Source of the DNA: Candidatus Rifleibacteriota bacterium
GTDB taxonomy: Bacteria > Riflebacteria > Ozemobacteria > Ozemobacterales > Ozemobacteraceae
Assembly (NCBI GenBank): GCA_029564115.1
Contig: JAKQQP010000210.1
Coordinates: forward strand, 104,126-168,125
Direction of reading: 5' to 3'
DNA length: 64,000 nt
This document shows, one piece after another, positions 34,301 through 42,111 of this stretch; positions within the stretch are counted from its first letter, which is position 1; each line of letters starts with the position of its first letter. Made by a program: the position numbers and the translations under genes. The notes beneath the pieces are model-generated. The model had not been told where the DNA came from, ran no database searches, and saw only the letters and a list, made by a program, of their open reading frames with translations.

Positions 34301-35303
34301 CGGCGGCAGTATGGAACTTTCCGGCATAATTAACGCATCGATATTCATTTCTGTTTCACCTATAGTCAGCATACCGTTCATGCAAAATTTTGCAGCAGAA
34401 GTCTGCCCGTCGGGCTATGAAAGTTCAGGCACTTTCACTGCCGCTTTTATCAGCACCGGAAGCCCCTCGCATTCATTTTATCAGGCTCCCGCAACCATCG
34501 CGCTGCCTCCTCCCGTCACAATTCTTTCGCAGCTGATCGACCACAGTTCCTTTTACCGCTGTCGCGAAAAAACCTCTACGAAGCTTAAAAAAGCATACAG
34601 ACGCTATCTCTTCAAATATCCCCGGCATCGCGAGAATCTGCCATCTGTAATAGAAACCCTGGTATGCCCAAAGCGGTGGCAAAATACCTCGCAACTTCTG
34701 AATATGCCCGCTCTGCAATACCAATATACAATCAATCTGCCCGGTATCAGCAAAATCTCTGGCCGCAATTTTGCTCTTTACACAGATAAAAACAAAGTCA
34801 TAGACAGCCTGTCGTTATTCCAATGGTCATCTTTCCCTGATAACGAATATGAATTTGTCACCGCTACTTCCAGAAGCTGTCCTGACCGCATAAACACCTT
34901 CACCTATTATCTCGCCGACCTCAGTGTGCCATCCGAAAAATCCGAGAATCCGGCAGTATCTGCCCCCGATCGCTTCAAAACAGTTACTCAGCGTCAACTT
35001 CGCTGCCAGCCGCAATCACGACAGCTACACTCAGAAAACCCTGTTTTTAAAGAAAAGCCGGCAGCGGTTAGCTCTTTTATTCCATGTGCAGCCGACTTTA
35101 CTGAAATAAAAACAGAAAGTCAGGGTAGAAGTCACAAGTTTGCAGAGCTGCAATCGAGTTTACCGATTTTCAAGAAGCGCTCGCGCATGAACGAACCGCT
35201 GCGGGTCAAGCTGATACGCACGCCCAATTATACATACAAACAGCCGTTTGTCCCCGAATGGATCGATACTGAAATCAGGCGGCCATCTCTGAAACAACTT
35301 TAA
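31389..35303 (+). CDS. Giant basic protein of unknown function
   Basis: 1304 residues starting at an ATG that overlaps the previous stop by four bases, so the two giants are translationally coupled. No signal peptide or membrane segment. The protein is rich in Lys/Arg, Phe/Tyr, Pro and Ser, so strongly basic. It is built of short segments with motifs like FxxP and basic clusters (RFKLRLKLRRHSF, FKHEKRKKPISPA, KLKKAYRRYLFKYPRHR). The texture matches the tail of the preceding giant and the C-terminal half of the 36.3 kb coiled-coil protein. A scaffold or nucleic-acid-binding role would suit its charge. I recognise no family. Lack of in-frame stops over 3.9 kb and coupling argue that it is real. 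Confidence 0.78.
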   Translation: MTLRFPHKKFLPVLDSPPEAVGKKTFLTRRPISVAGKPILAEKHLQIRPSKSILGRKCYSSTLSGLFKYKESDHRYLFKPDFYFAEEKLQDFENHTVATFTIPAFKETRTSVVEPVFAENVPTAHEKFDYQGSCQPANKKFLPATGKSFETAGTFLFSSPAANFRLQIHSEASITALLGDNFKPAPFKTTSRSVFAVFAPRRKRHQANYSDLQPEFLHKYRQANLNFTYSGQLRPFLAANIASTKTQASSYDLSGIFCRSTKQQRFYSSYHAKIAAPGPDKEILSNLVLESKAVLLPICSNEARDVAHYLVNQQISAKKALSSTSTQRPLSTTRETACEPKFSPSANLSWGRPGRLPLNDTAHQIIENESQLPPRSSPCEKRSQNRFKLRLKLRRHSFTDHETSPEPKASKFAAAIQAITLKSLLIDYRNLGATHTWPQNFARSIANSYLPERSEFRQKRHYFLIGSKSHARYTLKSMKNLLTETFSAYSGRKKLAFSGFNYGKRFPALFSRRNYQITASLQIKKFETTLERGLEFFLTGYSANVTRVCEPDTLKRIRLLSGRYYQKLKVEQLPKRNKTLRLLRFKLHTNKDCFCPASLKPERKIFCNRHVFAVFEEPQRPPATVCHEIPATIAWQKPLSAENRLRLEHFNFSRLESAQTFIDPFPALKILKNDKPEALHQKHFVLPSIGDKVQKTFFCRQQLLPHPFGFPDFSFPPAVFYSLCSRGILSLPLIKALKAVSTGLYTLKKEQAFLPAISMKNPRKLLFNAANPAMAIRETYLPQQQKQCPQIQTAAIIKKFRQNWQETYLPPEMKYVSSLQFKHEKRKKPISPAIASIERSKFHFAEKDVPGLSISIVTSRKLFLRARKFVNKVFHGLPPLHTRPAEQKIQPQPVKIELSGQHFITKKIGFRYFAPGIKRFLHNFSPLYGALPLGETHFQARFRSFRFPWKPESVHTAEPQAYLLPIETLTPGGSMELSGIINASIFISVSPIVSIPFMQNFAAEVCPSGYESSGTFTAAFISTGSPSHSFYQAPATIALPPPVTILSQLIDHSSFYRCREKTSTKLKKAYRRYLFKYPRHRENLPSVIETLVCPKRWQNTSQLLNMPALQYQYTINLPGISKISGRNFALYTDKNKVIDSLSLFQWSSFPDNEYEFVTATSRSCPDRINTFTYYLADLSVPSEKSENPAVSAPDRFKTVTQRQLRCQPQSRQLHSENPVFKEKPAAVSSFIPCAADFTEIKTESQGRSHKFAELQSSLPIFKKRSRMNEPLRVKLIRTPNYTYKQPFVPEWIDTEIRRPSLKQL

Positions 35304-35443
35304 AAAGCCTGCTGCTCCTGGAAACAGCGGGCAAACAAGTCATAAAACGGCCAATAGACCGATGAACCGCCATAATTGCAGTGTATGCAATACATCAGAT
35401 TTTTTTATTTTGAGATTTTTTTATTTGCTTCTTCTCTCTGTCG

Positions 35444-35472
35444 TTGACTTGCTGCGGGAAAGCAATTAGAAT
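35444..35472 (+). promoter_or_regulatory. Promoter of the PP2C / coiled-coil / TPR operon
   Basis: TTGACT (35444-35449), 17 bases, TAGAAT (35467-35472), identical in both hexamers to the tRNA-Val promoter at 5603. Transcription would start near 35479, about 24 bases before the ATG. Confidence 0.8.
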
Positions 35473-35502
35473 GCGTTGAGACTCAAGCCGGAGAATAATA
35501 AA

Positions 35503-36297
35503 ATGAGTTTTTACACACTGAGCGACAAGGGCAAAGTTCGCCCGAACAATGAAGATTATGCTGAAAGCCTTTCTATAAGCTGGTGCGGCCCACTGGGAAA
35601 TCAGATCGAAGTAACAGCGCTGATCCTGGCTGACGGTATGGGGGGAGCTGCCGCCGGTGAATTTGCGTCTATGCTCGCGGTTAAAACCGTTAAAGAGAAT
35701 GTCGTGCGCAATCTGTTCGAGAAACAGCCCGAAGATCTTTTAAATGCCGACAAAACAATATTCCTCGATGAATGGTTTCAAAAAGCTAATAAGGCCATTT
35801 ACCAAAAAGCCTGCGAAAACCCCGACATGGAAGGAATGGGCACCACAATAGTCGGTGGACTTATCTACCGCAACGGCCTGGCGCTTGCCCACGTCGGCGA
35901 CAGCCGTGCCTACCGTTTCCGCAACAACAAGCTTTCGCCCATTTCCAAAGATCACTCTCTTGTTCAAGAACTTATCGACCAGGGGCGTATCACCGAAGAA
36001 GAAGCCTTTGTGCACCCTCAGCGCAACGTCATAACCAGAGCACTGGGCATTGGTGACTCTATAAAGGTTGACCGCAAGAACCTCCCGCTTGAATATGGAG
36101 ACCTTGTTTTATTCTGCACCGATGGCCTTTGCGGCTATGTAGAAGCTGCCGACCTTGAAGAAATCATCAACAGTGAATACAAACCGGAAGGCACCGACTT
36201 GAAAAAACTTGCAGAAATGCTTATCAAAGGTGCATGCCTTAACGGAGGCGGCGACAATATCAGCGTCTGTCTTTACCAGCATCTTCAGAAATTCTGA
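35503..36297 (+). CDS. PP2C-family serine/threonine protein phosphatase
   Basis: A metal-dependent phosphatase that reverses Ser/Thr phosphorylation. The start at 35503 follows CCGGAGAATAATAAA. It has about 264 residues with all PP2C landmarks: SDKGKVRPNNEDY, ILADGMGGAAAGEFAS, GMGTTIVGGL, AHVGDSRAYRF, ITRALG, LFCTDGLCGYV and GGGDNISVCL. The metal-binding aspartates are intact. It is the first gene of an operon with a coiled-coil and a TPR protein, 200 bases after the second giant. No kinase is in the window, so its substrate is open; the neighbouring Ser/Thr-rich proteins are candidates. Confidence 0.93.
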   Translation: MSFYTLSDKGKVRPNNEDYAESLSISWCGPLGNQIEVTALILADGMGGAAAGEFASMLAVKTVKENVVRNLFEKQPEDLLNADKTIFLDEWFQKANKAIYQKACENPDMEGMGTTIVGGLIYRNGLALAHVGDSRAYRFRNNKLSPISKDHSLVQELIDQGRITEEEAFVHPQRNVITRALGIGDSIKVDRKNLPLEYGDLVLFCTDGLCGYVEAADLEEIINSEYKPEGTDLKKLAEMLIKGACLNGGGDNISVCLYQHLQKF

Positions 36298-36301
36298 ATA
36301 A

Positions 36302-37918
36302 ATGAAGCAATTCTCCGGTAACCCAGAGCAAAACGACCTGCTGGCTCAACTGGAAGCCCTCAGGCTGTTGGCCAGGCAATTGCTGGATGCAACACCGGCG
36401 TTTCCAGATACATTGATCAATGCTGACCTGAGGCATAGAACAGAAAAATTTCTTGAATCAGATCTGTCGGCGTTGATTGAAAGACTGGCACCAGATTCTG
36501 AATCAGAGCACGGTCAAAATATTTCAGAAACTTTCCGGCATGAAATTCAACTGCGCGATCAGAAAATTCATGATTTCAAAATGAGTCTGGCAGACGCCGT
36601 AGTTGAGCTGAAAACTGCACAGAAAACCCTGCAAAAAGCCAATGAAAGCAACAATAACCTGCGCGAAGAAATTGCCAGAATGCAGGTGCACACCAAAGAC
36701 CTGAGCCTGAAGCTGGGCTCGGCGAACAGCAGCCTGGAAACCCATGAAAAAGCTCTAAAAACAGCCACTTCCGAATTAGAAGACATTCGCAATCAAAGCT
36801 ATCACCAGAAAACTTTGATTGCAAAACTTGAAAATCAGCTTAGTGAGGTCAGTAAAAACCTGGCCCAGCTCTCAGAAGAGCACCAACAGACGCTCGCAAC
36901 TCTAGAAAAGACTCAAAAAGATTTTAACCACGTTGTGACCAGCAACACCGAGCTCAAAAAATCTCTGGATCTCCTCGAAATCCAGGAAAAAGAACTGGTT
37001 GAAACCATAGATGCCCTGCAGAAAGAGCGCAATCACCTGCAAAGCAAACTTAACTCGATGTTGACCGGCTTGAAGAAAAGTGTCGCATATAATTCGATAT
37101 CTTCGGCCTCTGGCAACAGCAGCAGCGTTCTCGAACCGTCTATACTCCCACCATACCTGCCATTCTGCTTCCCGGAACGCTTGCCATCAGCAATAAAGTT
37201 CCGCCGCGAAATAGCCCAGACTTTTCCAGCAGAACGCTCGCAACCGCCCAGCCGCGTTCCACCGATTTTTAACGCACCTGACACCACTTCGCTGCCAGGC
37301 AACGAAGTGGTTCGCTCACTGATTCGCCGTCCCAAAATCAAACCCGGGCATCGACAAAGCTTCGATTTTACTGCTCCGAGCTTTCACCTGGAAGCTGTCG
37401 CCATTGATTTTTGTGAAGCTCAGACATGCGAACCCATGCCTAATATACGTTTCACAACTGACGTATCGATGCTTTACAAAATATCTAAAAACCGCCAGGT
37501 CTGGTGGCAAAAAATTACCAGACAGCCGGTAATGACCATGACAACGGTCAAAGAACCAGACCCTCAGATATTAACAAGTTCCTTCGAGCTGTTCATGCAA
37601 TTTATTGTCTCAACACTCTTCAGACATGGCTGCAGCACGATCACAAGCGGTCTACCCGTGCGCCTGAAAGACAACAAAAGTTCCAAAGACTGCAGTTCAA
37701 TGATTTTTTCTAATAATTTTAATGAAATACTTGCTTTCAGACACCGGTTGCAACTAAAATCCACTATGCTCACCGCACCCCGCATAACTTTAACGCAGAA
37801 CTTTCGCGGAAACCGTCTCAAATCGGTTCTTGAAACGTTTGGCAACACAATCAGTTCGATGGTGAACAAAATCGAAAGTATTCCTAATTCGCGATCAGGC
37901 AATGGCGAAAACTTATAA
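36302..37918 (+). CDS. Coiled-coil protein with giant-like C-terminal half
   Basis: 538 residues beginning 4 bases after the phosphatase. Residues 1-60 form a helical head. About 75-255 are an uninterrupted coiled coil rich in Leu, Glu, Lys and Gln (e.g. LRDQKIHDFKMSLADAVVEL). The C-terminal half (about 265-538) changes completely to the F/P/K/R-rich texture of the two giants (PPYLPFCFPERLPSAIKFRR, RRPKIKPGHRQSFDF). The join suggests a structural protein that tethers or polymerises with the giant tails. No enzyme motif. The weak ribosome site implies coupling to the phosphatase gene. Confidence 0.8.
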   Translation: MKQFSGNPEQNDLLAQLEALRLLARQLLDATPAFPDTLINADLRHRTEKFLESDLSALIERLAPDSESEHGQNISETFRHEIQLRDQKIHDFKMSLADAVVELKTAQKTLQKANESNNNLREEIARMQVHTKDLSLKLGSANSSLETHEKALKTATSELEDIRNQSYHQKTLIAKLENQLSEVSKNLAQLSEEHQQTLATLEKTQKDFNHVVTSNTELKKSLDLLEIQEKELVETIDALQKERNHLQSKLNSMLTGLKKSVAYNSISSASGNSSSVLEPSILPPYLPFCFPERLPSAIKFRREIAQTFPAERSQPPSRVPPIFNAPDTTSLPGNEVVRSLIRRPKIKPGHRQSFDFTAPSFHLEAVAIDFCEAQTCEPMPNIRFTTDVSMLYKISKNRQVWWQKITRQPVMTMTTVKEPDPQILTSSFELFMQFIVSTLFRHGCSTITSGLPVRLKDNKSSKDCSSMIFSNNFNEILAFRHRLQLKSTMLTAPRITLTQNFRGNRLKSVLETFGNTISSMVNKIESIPNSRSGNGENL

Positions 37919-37939
37919 ATAGAAGACTCTGGAGGCCTT

Positions 37940-40078
37940 ATGAAGCGCACTTATCTGCAGGATGAAGCCAATACCCACTACAATCTGGGTATAGCCTATT
38001 ACACCAAAGGGCAATATGAACAGGCAATTACCGAATGGGTTCAGTCGCTGGTCAAAAACCCACAGAACAGCGAAGCCCGGTTTAAGCTCGGGGTTGCCTA
38101 CTATCAGCTGAATAAAATCGACGAAGCCCTTAAAGAATGGGAAATCGCGGTTTCACTAGACCCGCAGAATTATGAAGTTTTGCATAACCTCGGCATCGCC
38201 TATTACAACAAAGGCGAAGATATGCGGGCCATAGACTACTGGGAAAAATGCCTCGAAGTTCGCAGCCACGACCCGGAAATACACTTCAAGCTCGGCATTG
38301 CCTACTATAACCTCGGCAAAGAAGACCAGGCCATCTCCCTCTGGGAAAAAGCCGCCAACCTCAACCCCGAAGATGCCGACGTGTTTTTCAGACTCGGCGT
38401 GGCCTACTACAACAAGGGCCTCGACGATAAGTCGGTCATCGCTTTCTCTAAAGCGATTGAACTCAACCCGAAAAATTCAGAATCGCACAACAACCTTGCC
38501 ATAGTCTTCTACCGCCTCGAAATGTATCAGCAGGCCATCGAAGAATGGAAAAAAGCCCTGTCGCTCAACCCGCGCCAGCCCGAAATCTTCAACAACCTCG
38601 GCAACGCCTACAGTAAGCTGAATCAGCATCGCGAAGCCATTGAAACCTGGCAGAAAATTCTCGATATCACCCCAGACAGCTCAGAAGTCTACTTCAAGCT
38701 TGGCTCGGCCTACGGCAAGCTCGACGACCTGACCAAAGCCATCGCCAGCTGGGAAAAATGCATTTCACTGAACCCCAACGACGTCGAAGCCCACTTTAAC
38801 CTCGGGGTCGCCCAGTATAATTCCGGTAACTTCCAGAAAGCCATCTCATACTGGAACACGGTCCGCGAAAAACGCACAGAAGATGCCGATATTTGCGAAA
38901 AAATAGGTAACGCTTACTGCGGCCTCGAAGACTTTGCCGAAGCAGCCAAATTCTGGAACCGCTCGATTTCTTACGTCAGCGACGACCCGCAGCTGCACCA
39001 CAAACTCGGCATCGCCTATTCCAAGCTCAACAAAACCCAGGAAGCCATCTTTCAGTGGCAGAAAGCAATCGAGCTCGACACCGAACATTTCGAAGCCCAC
39101 CACAATCTCGGCATTGCCTATTACAACCTGCAACGTTTCGACGAGGCCCTCACCGAATGGGAAAAAGCCAAAAACCTCAACCCCACCGACCCCGATCTTT
39201 ATTTTAAGCTCGGCCATGCCTACCGCCAGAAAAGACGCCTCGACAACGCCATTATCAACTGGAAAAAGGCTGTCGAACTCGACCCCAACAACCCGAACAC
39301 TTACTTCGTTATCGGGAACGCCTTTGACGAAAAGGGCCTGCTCGACGACGCAATCCTTTCATGGCGCAAAGTCATCGATTTGGCACCCAACGATGTCGAC
39401 GCCCACAACAACCTTGGCATCGCCTACTTCCAGAAGAACATGTTCGACCAGGCCATCGCCGAATGGGAAGACGCCATCAGAATCACCCCCGAAAACGGCG
39501 AACTCTACAACAAGCTGGGTATTGCCTACATCAAGATGGAACTCTTCGACAAAGCGGTCGAATGCTGGGAAAAAGCTCTCAAATACAAACCCGAAGATTC
39601 AGACATACTGTCGAACCTCGCAACCGCTTACCACAACCGCGAAATGTACGACAAGGCAATCGAAATCTGGAAGCGCGTCATCAAATACAATCCCCAGGAT
39701 TCAGAAGCCCGCAACAAGCTCGGTATCGCCTATTACAACAAAGGCATGTATGACCAGGCTATCGAACTCTGGAAGAAAGCCATCGAACTCAACCCCAAAG
39801 ATGCCGCCGCCTATTACAACATCGGCACCGAAGAATTCGAAAAAGGCCGCATCAACGAAGCCATAACCGCCTACATGAAGGTGCTCGAAATAGACCCCAA
39901 ATTCATTCAGGTCTATTACAATCTGGCAGTCATCTACGCCCGCAAACGCCAGTTCAGAGATGCCATCGAAACTGCCCGCAGGTTTTTGCACGCCAACCCG
40001 ACCGGAGTCGAAGCCGAAAACCTCAAAACTCTCATCGACCAGTGCGAAAAAGAAATGGAACAGGAAGCCGAAGCCTGA
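37940..40078 (+). CDS. Long TPR scaffold protein
   Basis: 712 residues made almost entirely of about 20 consecutive 34-residue TPR units. The units are unusually uniform: A(I/L)xxWxKAxxLNPxDxxxxxxLGxAYYNxG, many with Trp at the same helix position. No signal peptide, so cytoplasmic. The repeat should form a superhelix for binding peptides or partner proteins. GGAGG lies eight bases before the ATG. It ends the operon with PP2C and the coiled-coil protein, right before a strong terminator. Codon use is uniform with many C-ending codons, unlike the more mixed codons of the giant genes. Confidence 0.9.
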   Translation: MKRTYLQDEANTHYNLGIAYYTKGQYEQAITEWVQSLVKNPQNSEARFKLGVAYYQLNKIDEALKEWEIAVSLDPQNYEVLHNLGIAYYNKGEDMRAIDYWEKCLEVRSHDPEIHFKLGIAYYNLGKEDQAISLWEKAANLNPEDADVFFRLGVAYYNKGLDDKSVIAFSKAIELNPKNSESHNNLAIVFYRLEMYQQAIEEWKKALSLNPRQPEIFNNLGNAYSKLNQHREAIETWQKILDITPDSSEVYFKLGSAYGKLDDLTKAIASWEKCISLNPNDVEAHFNLGVAQYNSGNFQKAISYWNTVREKRTEDADICEKIGNAYCGLEDFAEAAKFWNRSISYVSDDPQLHHKLGIAYSKLNKTQEAIFQWQKAIELDTEHFEAHHNLGIAYYNLQRFDEALTEWEKAKNLNPTDPDLYFKLGHAYRQKRRLDNAIINWKKAVELDPNNPNTYFVIGNAFDEKGLLDDAILSWRKVIDLAPNDVDAHNNLGIAYFQKNMFDQAIAEWEDAIRITPENGELYNKLGIAYIKMELFDKAVECWEKALKYKPEDSDILSNLATAYHNREMYDKAIEIWKRVIKYNPQDSEARNKLGIAYYNKGMYDQAIELWKKAIELNPKDAAAYYNIGTEEFEKGRINEAITAYMKVLEIDPKFIQVYYNLAVIYARKRQFRDAIETARRFLHANPTGVEAENLKTLIDQCEKEMEQEAEA

Positions 40079-40099
40079 CAGTCTGAAGCAAAATAACGA

Positions 40100-40138
40100 A
40101 TCCCCCGGCAATCATCGAGGTTGCCGGGGGATTTTTTT
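40100..40138 (+). terminator. Terminator after the TPR scaffold gene
   Basis: ATCCCCCGGCAA-TCATCGAGG-TTGCCGGGGGAT followed by T7; a 12-base GC-rich perfect stem, among the strongest terminators in the window. Confidence 0.92.
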
Positions 40139-40161
40139 CTATTCTGCAAGCCTGTTGGCAC

Positions 40162-41967
40162 TTACTCCATGGTTTTCCAGGTCAGGTGAACGTATTCAGA
40201 GCCCGTTGGCCTGACTTCGGCAATCACGTTGTCGCCTTCCATCCAGACGGTATTGCCGTCAAGACGATAAAAGCACTTGCACTCAAATATTTTGCCGAGG
40301 GGCAATTTCACCTCGACCTCGTATTCATCATCTGCAACGGGCAGCATCGGCACGCTCCTGTCACTGTTCCAGCTGCCAAGCTCGTCGGCGCTGCCGGTAA
40401 CAAAAACCTTTGCCTTTTCTGGCAGGTAATCAATCTTGAGTTTCAGCACAACCTTCTTTGTTCCCCAGGCTTTTTCGTGGTGATAACGCTTCTGCCAGTG
40501 CCTGAAAGTTTTTTCATAAAACCCGGGCGCGCTCTCAGGCAGATACACAGCAAAACTTCTGGCGGGCAGAAAGGTTTCGAACCGCCCCTGTCGCAAAATC
40601 GCTCGATTATCGCTGTTCCAGGCTGCAATAATCCTTTTGTCGCCAGCCGTCTCGAAGGGGAAATCGCATTCGATTCTTCTCGGTGCATCGCTGTTGTTAA
40701 AGGCAACGACAGCCAGAAAGTCAGGTGTAAGCCGCCCAAAAACGAAGGCGGTCTCATCGGCAAAGAGGTGGCAGTGCAGACCACGGCGCAAAGCTTCACT
40801 GCTGCGACGCAAAGCGATCAAATTGCGGGTAAAATCAAACATTTCATTCTCTTCGTCAAAAACCATCGAGCGCCTGTTTTCGGGAAGTTTGCCATGCGCC
40901 CCCTCTAGCCCCACTTCGTTGCCGTAGCAAAGCACCGGAATACCCCTGACCGTCATGAGAAACGCCATTGCCAGCATGTAACGTCGCTGGTCACCGCCAC
41001 AGGAAGTAATGAAGCGATCGAGATCGTGATTGTCGAGAAAGGTGGCAAGAAGGCCGGCATCGGGGTATTTGCCGTCATGGTAAAGCCTTGCTGCAAGCTG
41101 CCGGCAATCGCCGCCTTCGGCAAAAACAGACTTCATCGTATAATAAAGCGGAAAATCGAACAGACTGTTAAAGCCGCCCTCTACCCAGGTCTTTCTCACT
41201 TCTGCCGGATCGCCGTTAAGAAATTCGCCAAGCAGCAGAAATTTTTTGCCGCCAAGCCGCATGGCATTGGCATTGAAGTCGCGCCAGAATTCGGGCGGCA
41301 CATGCTTTACAGCATCGAGCCTGAAACCATCTGGTCTGATTTTTTCGACCCAGTGGCGGGCCACCAGCCTGAAGAAGGTTTTGACAACAGACTTATGCGA
41401 CGCAAAATCGGGCAAGCCGTAGATTGACTTGTGATAAAGTTCTGCGTTATCAGACCAGTTTTTGATTTCACCCGCCGGGTTGAACCAGTCAGGATTGGCC
41501 TCAACAAAAGAGGCATCGTAACCCACGTGGTTAACCACCATGTCTAGCAGCAGCTTTTTTTCGCGGCTGGCAAGCTGTTGGCGCAGCTCGAGCAGCTGTT
41601 GCATGTTTCCGAACCTTTCATCGACCGCCCAAAAATCGTGCGGCCAGTAGCCATGATACGGCTGCTGCTTGAAAAAACGCTCAAAGCGGTTTTTAAAAAA
41701 CGGGCTGAGCCAGATACCGGTCACACCGAGCCGGTCAAGGTAGTCGAGCTTTTCTGTGACCCCGGCAATATCGCCACCATGAAACCCCTCGAGGTCGGCA
41801 ACGTCAACCTCATGATCGTTGCTTTTGTCGGCATTGAAAAAACGGTCTATAAGAACGAAATACAGTATCTGGTCTTTCCAGCTGTCACAGTCGTCTTTGT
41901 AAGAAGATGCCACAACCGGAGCAGACCAGACTGCCAGAACCATCAGCAGCAAAAACAGTTTCCTCAT
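40162..41967 (-). CDS. Secreted alpha-amylase family enzyme (GH13) with C-terminal starch-binding domain
   Basis: About 601 residues from an ATG six bases after GGAG. A signal peptide (MRKLFLLLMVLAVWSAPVVA) comes first. The GH13 barrel shows DQILYFVLIDRFFNADKSND, GVTGIWLSPFF, LLLDMVVNHVGYD, GFRLDAVKHVP (nucleophile Asp), LLGEFLNGD (acid Glu) and TFLDNHDLDRF (third Asp with His). After a beta domain, the last 95 residues resemble a CBM20 starch-binding domain (KVFVTGSADELGSWN). Together with the pullulanase at 12.8-15.1 kb it gives the organism extracytoplasmic attack on both alpha-1,4 and alpha-1,6 bonds. Confidence 0.9.
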   Translation of the reverse strand: MRKLFLLLMVLAVWSAPVVASSYKDDCDSWKDQILYFVLIDRFFNADKSNDHEVDVADLEGFHGGDIAGVTEKLDYLDRLGVTGIWLSPFFKNRFERFFKQQPYHGYWPHDFWAVDERFGNMQQLLELRQQLASREKKLLLDMVVNHVGYDASFVEANPDWFNPAGEIKNWSDNAELYHKSIYGLPDFASHKSVVKTFFRLVARHWVEKIRPDGFRLDAVKHVPPEFWRDFNANAMRLGGKKFLLLGEFLNGDPAEVRKTWVEGGFNSLFDFPLYYTMKSVFAEGGDCRQLAARLYHDGKYPDAGLLATFLDNHDLDRFITSCGGDQRRYMLAMAFLMTVRGIPVLCYGNEVGLEGAHGKLPENRRSMVFDEENEMFDFTRNLIALRRSSEALRRGLHCHLFADETAFVFGRLTPDFLAVVAFNNSDAPRRIECDFPFETAGDKRIIAAWNSDNRAILRQGRFETFLPARSFAVYLPESAPGFYEKTFRHWQKRYHHEKAWGTKKVVLKLKIDYLPEKAKVFVTGSADELGSWNSDRSVPMLPVADDEYEVEVKLPLGKIFECKCFYRLDGNTVWMEGDNVIAEVRPTGSEYVHLTWKTME

Positions 41968-42053
41968 CATTGTCTCCACCTTTTCAGCCAATTTAAACCG
42001 CATTATACCAATTTACCAATACTTACATAAACAAAACAGATGTGATGTACTAA

Positions 42054-42082
42054 TTGATAAATTTTCGCTTTTTGCTTAGAAT
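42054..42082 (+). promoter_or_regulatory. Promoter of the RlmI-like gene
   Basis: TTGATA (42054-42059), 17 bases, TAGAAT (42077-42082), about 30 bases before the start codon at 42112. Confidence 0.7.
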
Positions 42083-42111
42083 ATCGCAAACTGCCGCGCA
42101 GAAAGAAGTTT

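Noticed and set aside
27817..35303. The two giant frames as an artefact of antisense or random openness
   Set aside because: The plus frame is open for 7.5 kb across both genes with a coupled ATGA overlap, while the opposite strand is broken into short frames; a random explanation is unlikely.
38934..39866. 310-codon frame overlapping the TPR gene, Thr/Ser/Pro-rich
   Set aside because: A frame-shifted shadow of the TPR repeats; its low-complexity composition comes from the repeat codons.
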